Assembly (NCBI GenBank): GCA_016183865.1
Contig: JACPDT010000130.1
Location: 7,841-45,067, forward strand
Direction: 5' to 3'
DNA from: Armatimonadota bacterium
GTDB taxonomy: Bacteria > Vulcanimicrobiota > JACPDT01
Length of the DNA stretch: 37,227 nt
The notes under the pieces were generated by a model. That model was not told the origin of the DNA. It ran no database searches and was given only the letters and a program-made list of their open reading frames with translations. The translations under genes were made by a program, and so were the position numbers. Positions 31,520-37,227 of the stretch are shown here, piece by piece. Each line of letters starts with the position of its first letter. Positions within the stretch are counted from its first letter, which is position 1.

Positions 31520-32427
31520 CGGCATTTGACGGCAATCGCAAAAAATAGCTCTCCCTCGGCGGGAAAGAGAATGCTCCGGATTCGGTCAAAGAAGGAGCGT
31601 CCCGAGTAGTATGTCTCGAAACGATCGAGTCGGAGCGGCGCATCGAAGAGCTGCTGCGGATGCAAGCCCTGCTGGATATTGGCTTCAAGATTTGCGCGGT
31701 TCATGGCCCTTATGGCTTCTTCTTCAGGCAGCTCGGGATAAAGAGACCGGGCCCAATGAGCCGCTTCCCTCCCCACCTTCCCGGGAAAAAGGGAATGCCA
31801 TTTGAATCGTGCGGCCAGGAAGAGGTAATGAATACGCCCTGGCGCGACCGCATGAGGCTCATGAATGACGATGGCTTTCCCCCCCGGTTTCAATACTCTG
31901 GCTGCTTCTCTCAGGCTTCTCCCCGGATCGGGCAGGTGGTGGAGAGTGGCGGCAAAGGTCACAATGTCCATGGAGTCGCTCGCAAAGGGGAGGTTCTCGG
32001 CATCTCCCTGAACCGGGTAAAGGTTGGGCCGCCCGATTGTGTCTCGAAGCCTTTCCAGCATGCCTCTGGAAATGTCGAGACAGCAGCAAATCTCCCAATG
32101 GGGGAAGTGCTTCGGAACAAACCCTGTCCCTGATCCGATGTCCAGAATGCGCCCCCCAGGCGGCACTTGCCCCAGGATCCGCTTGGCGAGACGGGCTTCG
32201 CGCCTGATATGCAGGTGCATCTCATCATATTGTGCAGCCTCCCGATCGTGGTGATCCCTGTTGATTCGTTTTGTCGGATCCTCCCAGGTTTCCTCGGGCA
32301 GGAAGACGGGGATCCCATCCTGGATAGGAAAGGGATGGTAACATTTCTCACATACCAAAGGATTTCCATCCCGGAGGCTGGCCTTGCACAGAGGGCAGGC
32401 GAGCAATTCAAGGATCCTGGTGCTCAC
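31516..32427 (-). CDS. Zinc-ribbon (Trm112-like) class I SAM-dependent methyltransferase
   Basis: A 303-residue protein from GTG 32427, which overlaps the FemAB-like stop as GTGA. The longer open frame is discarded because the zinc ribbon (ILELLACPLCKASL ... VCEKCYHPFPIQDGIPVFL) is the natural N-terminus. The methyltransferase core has ILDIGSGTGFVPKHF, CLDISRGMLERL, DIVTFAATLHHLPDPGRSL and VLKPGGKAIVIHEPH. It is adjacent to a second enzyme of the same design but not a recent duplicate, as the sequences differ strongly. Confidence 0.9.
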   Translation of the reverse strand: MSTRILELLACPLCKASLRDGNPLVCEKCYHPFPIQDGIPVFLPEETWEDPTKRINRDHHDREAAQYDEMHLHIRREARLAKRILGQVPPGGRILDIGSGTGFVPKHFPHWEICCCLDISRGMLERLRDTIGRPNLYPVQGDAENLPFASDSMDIVTFAATLHHLPDPGRSLREAARVLKPGGKAIVIHEPHAVAPGRIHYLFLAARFKWHSLFPGKVGREAAHWARSLYPELPEEEAIRAMNRANLEANIQQGLHPQQLFDAPLRLDRFETYYSGRSFFDRIRSILFPAEGELFFAIAVKCR

Positions 32428-33521
32428 CGATTCTCCCCCTTCAATTTGCGCACAAGATGAGCGGTCCTGCCCAAAAGAGAGTAACGACAGGTTTTCCCGA
32501 ACATCCTGATCGTCACTTTCTCCCCTCCCCACTTCTCCTTGAACCTCCGAATTCCTGACTCCTTGGGTGTGGCCGGATCAGGGGAGATTCCGGCAAGATC
32601 GTAAACCCGGGCGCCTTCTCGAACCGCCGTGCGAAGGATTTCGTCTTTCAGGAGATCATTGCCGTAAAGCTTCTCCCTGAAGCTCTTTTCCGATTGGACC
32701 GAGAAAAACTCTGTCCAGATGCCGTTGAATTTCCAGATCCCCAGTCCGCAAAGCGTCTCATTTCCGCGATGGGCGGCGAAGAAACGCAGGCAGGCGTCCG
32801 GTTGGAGGTGTTTCCAGAGACTTCTGAAGACCTGCCAGGGCGGAACGCGGAAGCCTTCAATGTCCTTCCTCCTGCTGGCCCTCTTGAAAAAGGCATAGTA
32901 CTGTGAAAGCTCCCAAAGGGTACTGATCTCTTTGATTTGAATTCCCTCGTCCCGAGCCCTGCGAATCGCCTTTCTTGCCGACTGACGATAGCGGCTCATC
33001 AAATCCTCCTCGCCACAGCGCAAGTCAAGAAGAAGGGTGGCCTCCTCCCGCTCGATCCTGTAGCCTGCTTCAAGAAAGGACGGCGCCCACAGGGAGGCTT
33101 CAGAGCCCATGTCGTGACAGGGCAGCCGAACTTTGTCCACAAAATGTATCCCATCTTCCTGAGCCTTTTTATCCAGGGCGGAGAGGAGGCATTTCGCCGC
33201 GGTCTGGTCCTCTTCCCCGAGGAAAAGAGGACCATATAGCCAGGTATAGGAAGGAAAAAGCTCCCTCACCAATCGCGTCAAGCCTCTTGCATTCGCGCCG
33301 CTCAAAGGGACATCCAGGAATTTCTTCTTGAAGAACAGGAGAAGGGCTGAAGGCTGCTTTGATTCATGATCACGGACGACAAGGTAGCGGGGCGCCCACT
33401 TGTTGCGCTCCCCCATCACCGCTGCCCAATGGGTTGTCTGGAAAATGGTTCCAGATGGAGAAGAAGCCACCCATTTGTTCCATTCTTCGGGATCCCAGTG
33501 ATCCTTGATGATGGCTTTCAT
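32424..33521 (-). CDS. FemAB/GNAT-fold aminoacyl-transferase-like protein
   Basis: A 365-residue protein starting KAIIKDHWDPEEWNKWVASSPSGTIFQTTHWAAVMG and ending with GNDLLKDEILRTAVREGARVYDLAGI and GIRRFKEKWGGE, the signature of FemAB/peptidoglycan-bridge and related glycan-locus enzymes. Family members add amino acids from aminoacyl-tRNA to lipid-linked precursors; the same fold occurs in exopolysaccharide clusters where the substrate is unknown. In this context aminoacylation of the exported glycan is a reasonable inference. ATG 33521 follows the flippase stop by 5 nt, and its GGGAGGGAG ribosome site lies in repeat-derived sequence. Confidence 0.85.
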   Translation of the reverse strand: MKAIIKDHWDPEEWNKWVASSPSGTIFQTTHWAAVMGERNKWAPRYLVVRDHESKQPSALLLFFKKKFLDVPLSGANARGLTRLVRELFPSYTWLYGPLFLGEEDQTAAKCLLSALDKKAQEDGIHFVDKVRLPCHDMGSEASLWAPSFLEAGYRIEREEATLLLDLRCGEEDLMSRYRQSARKAIRRARDEGIQIKEISTLWELSQYYAFFKRASRRKDIEGFRVPPWQVFRSLWKHLQPDACLRFFAAHRGNETLCGLGIWKFNGIWTEFFSVQSEKSFREKLYGNDLLKDEILRTAVREGARVYDLAGISPDPATPKESGIRRFKEKWGGEKVTIRMFGKTCRYSLLGRTAHLVRKLKGENR

Positions 33522-33526
33522 CCTGA

Positions 33527-34890
33527 TCAGCTCCCTCCCTCTGCCTCTCCCTCGAGGGGAGGGGGGGAGGTTGAGTGGGGGATGATTGCGCTGAGAAGAA
33601 TCCTCAATATTGAGAAAGTCGGCAATTTGAGAATGACAGTGGCTGAAACATAAACGGCGAAGGCCGCGACAGAGGCCGCGGCTATCTGCCAAAGAGCGGC
33701 CGGGCGCCATGGGAAGACAAGAAAGAAAGCTGCCGCGGAAGCTGCGACAATCTTGACGAGAGATTGAGGATGGTAAGCAAGAGGAAGGAGCGGTGATGTA
33801 ACGATCACCATTACGATGAGATGAAGCAGATAGGTGGCTGCTGTTGCAGTCGCGGCGCCGGTCGCCCCGAAAGGCGGAATCAGAAAGATGTTCAGAACCG
33901 TATTGACAGCGGCGCTCCAGCCGAAAAGCAGGGGCAAGACGTGCGTTTTCTTTGTGAGGGAAAGGACGATCTCTCCGAAACCGGAAATCATCAGAAACCC
34001 GTACCCGAAAGCCACAATGGGAAGATTGTGTGCCCCCTGCGCAAACTCAGAAGTCGTCAGGAGTCTCACAATCTGTGGCGAAAAAAGGACGGCCAGGACG
34101 AGGAGTGGGGCGATGATGAAAATCGAGGCCTGAAGCGTGTCCTGAAAGAGCTCCTTCACCTCTTCCTTCTTCCCCTCATTCCAGAGGCGTGAAGCGATGG
34201 AGGGAAGAATCAGAAAAATAGGGTTGAACACGACCATGGCCAGGGTATAGCCAAGACTGTACGAAACCGAGTAGATCCCGACTTCTTCCGCTCCTCTGAA
34301 GGCCCCAAGAAAATACCTGTCAGATACGCCTGCAACCCAGATGGAGAAGGCCATCGGCACATAAGGCAACCCGAAGGAGACCAGGGTCTTCGCATTCTTA
34401 AATTTCGGCCACGAGAAGCCGATTTCACGAATAACTCCGAATGAAGCCGCCCCAAGGACAATCCCATCCAGTATGATCCCCGCGAGGATGGCGCCTTTCA
34501 CTCCATAACCCGTGAGCACCAGTGCGGCCACAAGGAGGGTGCTGCCGAAGGATTCGGCGATGGTGAAGGCGGAATAGGTTTTCATCCTGACAAACACGCG
34601 ATAGTAGCGCTTGAAGACATCCTTTGTCGCGGAAAGAACGAGAGAGACCGCCCCCAGGCGCACCAGGAGCGCATGCTCTGCATTGCCGAAAATTCGGGAT
34701 GCCAGAATATCGGCGCCGAAGGGGTCAGGAGGCTCACGGTTGCTCCGATGAGGGCCCAGACCCCATAGTCAATGGTGCCGATGGCCCGTGTCAGAATGGG
34801 AATCAGAATGAATCCCTTGAGTTTCAGGGCAGCATCGGTGAGCGCGGAGATCGCCACATTCTTCGCAAACTCACGATAAACAGGTTTCAC
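33527..34890 (-). CDS. Wzx-like polysaccharide flippase, frameshifted as read at ~34715
   Basis: Polytopic flippases of this superfamily move undecaprenyl-linked oligosaccharides across the inner membrane. The N-terminal frame (ATG 34890, coupled by ATGA to the deacetylase) gives ILIPILTRAIGTIDYGVWALIGATVSLLTP and then loses sense. The family sequence resumes in another frame with ADILASRIFGNAEHALLVRL and continues through FVRMKTYSAF, VAGVSDRYFLGAF, GIYSVSYSLG and FGATGAATATA to 33527. Between LLTP and ADILAS, roughly 40-50 residues usual in the family are absent, so this is an internal loss, not a single-base slip. The last ~14 residues (STSPPPLEGEAEGGS) come from a REP-like repeat. Confidence 0.8.
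33532..33581. repeat. REP-like palindromic repeat, third copy, overlapping the flippase 3' end
   Basis: Read on the minus strand it shares about 19 of 20 bases with the block at 17596-17615 (CCCCCAC.CAACCTCCCCCC). It then has CCCTCGAGGG, where the other copies have the CTCAAGGGGGAG arm. It supplies the C-terminal residues of the flippase and the ribosome-binding region of the FemAB-like gene. Confidence 0.65.
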
Positions 34891-35744
34891 GAAGACCTCT
34901 CTCTAACCAAATTGGCAATTGTGCCGTAGGGAATATGGCGGAGGCCGGGCTTGGGGCTCAGGATCGAAAGAACCTGGCGCAAAATGCCGCGCCGGGTGAG
35001 AGCGCTCGGGTCGAAATAGTAGGTAAGGTATCCTTTCTGCCGGACAAGCTGGACGATGGATTCCGCCAGTATTGCCGTGAAATCGGCGGGATCGCGGCAA
35101 ATTGCCTTGTCTGAGTCCAGGAAGTTCCATGTGTCGAAAAGGGCGCCAGGGTAACGGGCGGAGGTCCCAAGAGGGATTTCCACGATCCCTGTGGGCGTCA
35201 GCGAGGGGCCGGAACCTTTACCGGATGTGTCCACGACCGTGGAAGAAGAAAAACGGTACCCCAGTTTCCTGAGAACGGGGTAAAGCTCTTCCGAATGATT
35301 GATCCCAAAGTGAGGGGTGCGAAAACCGGAAGGCGAATAGTCCAGGGCCTGCCCGCAAATCCGGTGACACTGGGCGATTTCCTCCGCCTTCTCCTCAAGG
35401 GACAGATCCTTGAATTGACGGCCCTGATTCAAGATTTCGTGATAAGGATGGGTGTGGGAATGGTTCAAAATCTCGTGCCCTTTCTTCAGGATCTCCCGAT
35501 GGATCTCAGGGAACCTCTCAATCCAAATCCCGATACATGCAAAAGCGGCGGGAATCCGAAAAGCCGCGAGTGCGTCCAGGATTTCCGGAAGGGCCTCAAG
35601 GTCTTCCTCCGTCTCGCAGTCAAAAGAAAGGGTGAAGCAGGGAACCTGGCCGGCCAAGGCCGGCAATCTGCCGGTTCTGCGAAGAATTCCGTTCAGGTCC
35701 CCCCTTCGAAGGGCGGATCTTATGCCATGAAATACGTTTTCCAC
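34887..35744 (-). CDS. NodB-family polysaccharide deacetylase
   Basis: A 285-residue carbohydrate esterase 4 type protein. CFTLSFDCETEEDLEAL carries the catalytic and metal aspartates (D-C-E in place of the usual DDG). ILNHSHTHPYHE gives the HxxxH metal ligands, and SPSGFRTPHFGIN is the RxPxG-like motif. Such enzymes remove N- or O-acetyl groups from glycans; exopolysaccharide loci often begin with one. There is no obvious signal peptide, so the cellular side is unclear. GTG 35744 is the usable start, with GAGGAAG about 11 nt upstream. It is the first gene of the long minus-strand operon and diverges from the B12 radical SAM gene. Confidence 0.88.
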   Translation of the reverse strand: MENVFHGIRSALRRGDLNGILRRTGRLPALAGQVPCFTLSFDCETEEDLEALPEILDALAAFRIPAAFACIGIWIERFPEIHREILKKGHEILNHSHTHPYHEILNQGRQFKDLSLEEKAEEIAQCHRICGQALDYSPSGFRTPHFGINHSEELYPVLRKLGYRFSSSTVVDTSGKGSGPSLTPTGIVEIPLGTSARYPGALFDTWNFLDSDKAICRDPADFTAILAESIVQLVRQKGYLTYYFDPSALTRRGILRQVLSILSPKPGLRHIPYGTIANLVRERSS

Positions 35745-35774
35745 AGTGAGTATGCTTCCTCAAGACGAATTCTC

Positions 35775-35793
35775 TTCCTCCCGGAAGGAGGAA
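35775..35793. other. Small inverted repeat in the 88-bp divergent intergenic region
   Basis: TTCCTCC (35775-35781) and GGAGGAA (35787-35793) form a 7-bp stem with a 5-nt loop, between the start codons of the divergent deacetylase and radical SAM genes. It could be an operator. I see no strong -35/-10 pair on either strand here. Confidence 0.35.
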
Positions 35794-35832
35794 ATCTGCA
35801 GGAATTGCCGATCCTTATACCAGGAGGCCGTT

Positions 35833-37227
35833 GTGAAAACCCTGCTGATTCAGCCGCCCCTGTACAATATTGCCCGCTATGGGAAGCCGGTTGTGGCGCC
35901 ATACGGCCCGCCGCTGGGAATCGGCTATATCGCGGCCTACCTGGAAAAGCTGGGGCTTCCCGTGCTTGCTGTGGACGCATCCTACCTGAAATGGGAAGAA
36001 GTTGAGCGGCTCCTCCTGTCCGAGGCTCCCGACATTGTGGGTGTTACCTGCCTCAGCGAGCAAAGGTCGAGCTCTTTCCGTCTGGCGAAACGGGCGAAGG
36101 CCCTGCTGCCTTCCTGCAAGACCATACTCGGGGGAGTCCACGGAAACTTCATGTACCGGCAGATTCTGACTCATTTCCCCTTTGATGCCGTTGTGCTGGG
36201 AGAAGGGGAAATCACAACAGCAGAAATCATCGAAGCCCTGGGTGCCGGTCGCCCCCTTTCCTCGGTTCCCGGACTGGCCTGCGTGGAAGGAGGGAAGGTG
36301 GTTCTCTCCCCGCCAAGAAGAGTCCTGGATCGCCTGGATGATCTCCCCTTCCCTGGGCACCGTTTCTTTCGGGGAAGCCGATATGTGCGCTATGCGCTCC
36401 TCTATGGACGATTTGAGGGAAAGGACCTCGGAAAGCTCAAGTTCATGCCTGTGATCACATCCAGGGGATGTGTGAAGCATTGCGAGTTCTGCTCGACTAC
36501 GGAGTTCTGGTCCGGACGCTGGCGCCATCGTTCTCCGGAAAATGTGGCGGATGAGCTGGAATGGCTCATTCGCGATCTCGGCGTCGGGTTCGTGAACTTT
36601 GCGGACGACATTTTCACGGTCAATGAAAAATTCGTGACATCCTTGTGCGAGGAAATCCTGCGGCGGAAGCTGGCATTTCTTTGGGATTGCGAGACCCACG
36701 CTCAGTTCGTTTCTCCCGAGATCCTGAGAATCATGAAACAAGCGGGCTGCATGGCCATCGCCTATGGCGTCGAGTCCGGCTCTGATGCGATTCTCTCCAA
36801 TATCCATAAAGGGTCCTCCAGAGCCCTTGTGGAGCAAGCCATCCGACTGACGAGAGAGGCCGGCATCCGGAGCAGTGTTCTCCTCATGGTAGGAAACCCG
36901 GGTGAAAGCGAGGCAACCGTCTCAGAGACCCTGTCCCTCCTCAAGGAAACAGAGCCCGATTATTTGACGGTTTCCATTACCATGGTCTTTCCGGGGACTT
37001 CCCTTCACAAGAGGGCCGAAAAAAAAGGATGGATAAAGGACGACTACTGGCTCACGGACCGCCCTGGCCCCTATTACACGGTTGAGCATCCCTTCGGAAA
37101 ACTCCAGAAATGGCAGGATAGTCTCCTTGCCGCCCATTCCCGCGGCATGGAACGATGGGCGCGGCGAGTCCGTTCCGCCGTTGAGAGGCTCACAGGTCTC
37201 AGAATCACCAGAAGACATTTCGGATTC
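35833..37227 (+). CDS. B12-binding domain radical SAM protein, C-terminus beyond window
   Basis: An open frame of 465 codons to the window end with no stop. Start GTG 35833 has AGGAGG 5 nt upstream. The N-terminal ~150 residues are a cobalamin-binding Rossmann domain (LLIQPPLYNIARYGKPVVAPYGPPLGIGYIAAYLEKLG, GVTCLSEQ, ILGGVHGNF, VVLGEGE). The radical SAM domain has C213-x3-C217-x2-C220 (SRGCVKHCEFC), FADDIFTVN, AYGVESGSDAIL and MVGNPGESEATV. The family includes methyltransferases acting on unactivated carbons and ring-rearranging enzymes. Substrate unknown; the neighbouring operon suggests a glycan, lipid or polyprenoid. Confidence 0.92.
   Translation, partial: MKTLLIQPPLYNIARYGKPVVAPYGPPLGIGYIAAYLEKLGLPVLAVDASYLKWEEVERLLLSEAPDIVGVTCLSEQRSSSFRLAKRAKALLPSCKTILGGVHGNFMYRQILTHFPFDAVVLGEGEITTAEIIEALGAGRPLSSVPGLACVEGGKVVLSPPRRVLDRLDDLPFPGHRFFRGSRYVRYALLYGRFEGKDLGKLKFMPVITSRGCVKHCEFCSTTEFWSGRWRHRSPENVADELEWLIRDLGVGFVNFADDIFTVNEKFVTSLCEEILRRKLAFLWDCETHAQFVSPEILRIMKQAGCMAIAYGVESGSDAILSNIHKGSSRALVEQAIRLTREAGIRSSVLLMVGNPGESEATVSETLSLLKETEPDYLTVSITMVFPGTSLHKRAEKKGWIKDDYWLTDRPGPYYTVEHPFGKLQKWQDSLLAAHSRGMERWARRVRSAVERLTGLRITRRHFGF

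Noticed and set aside
35811-35820. TATAAG on the minus strand as promoter of the long operon
   Set aside because: No matching -35 within 15-19 nt; the operon promoter remains unassigned.
1-37227. CRISPR arrays, rRNA, tRNA, transposases, phage genes
   Set aside because: I looked for repeat-spacer periodicity, rRNA-like blocks, tRNA arms and transposase motifs and found nothing I could support.

Overview
This window looks like a chromosomal segment from a diderm-type bacterium that makes meso-diaminopimelate peptidoglycan. MurE carries the DNPR signature, and a PilU-type ATPase implies type IV pili. I cannot name the phylum. The dispersed palindromic repeats, the zinc-ribbon response regulator and the many GT4 glycosyltransferases would suit an uncultured Desulfobacterota- or Nitrospirota-like lineage, but that is a weak inference.

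Region 1 (1-12907, minus strand) is a nearly complete division and cell wall (dcw/mra) operon read from right to left: mraZ, a possible 33-codon leader, rsmH, ftsL, ftsI, murE, murF, mraY, murD, ftsW, murG, murC. murC runs off the left edge. A clear sigma70-type promoter lies upstream of mraZ. Four TGG repeats at 10-11 bp spacing overlap it, matching what is known of MraZ auto-repression sites. murE is out of frame at about 8610, and the family spacing suggests about 16 nt are missing.

Region 2 (12908-15226) holds a non-coding stretch with palindromes, a response regulator with an N-terminal zinc-ribbon array (plus strand), and a PilU-like retraction ATPase (minus strand). Their stop codons overlap tail to tail.

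Region 3 (15227-21470) is surface glycan machinery: two coupled GT4 glycosyltransferases (minus), then an O-antigen ligase/polymerase-like membrane protein and a large fusion of a PMT/ArnT-type membrane glycosyltransferase with a GT4 domain (both plus). The polymerase gene contains an in-frame run of 18 T and seems to lack part of its normal sequence. A REP-like repeat fills the divergent intergenic region.

Region 4 (21471-22600) is a HepT/MntA toxin-antitoxin pair with its own promoter, followed by a MITE-like palindromic repeat and a run of further palindromes.

Region 5 (22599-35744, minus strand) reads as one long glycan operon, mostly joined by 4-nt ATGA/GTGA/TTGA overlaps. In transcription order it encodes a NodB polysaccharide deacetylase, a Wzx-like flippase (frameshifted), a FemAB/GNAT aminoacyl-transferase-like protein, two zinc-ribbon methyltransferases, a DegT-type aminotransferase, a GT4, a third zinc-ribbon methyltransferase, two more GT4s, a GT2, a radical SAM/SPASM-like protein and one or two small membrane proteins. 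Together these could build, decorate (methylation, amination, deacetylation, aminoacylation) and export an undecaprenyl-linked polysaccharide. A divergent B12-binding radical SAM gene (plus) runs off the right edge.

Three genes (murE, wzx and the polymerase) each appear to lack an internal segment relative to their families. Assembly or consensus error should be excluded before any biological reading of those lesions.
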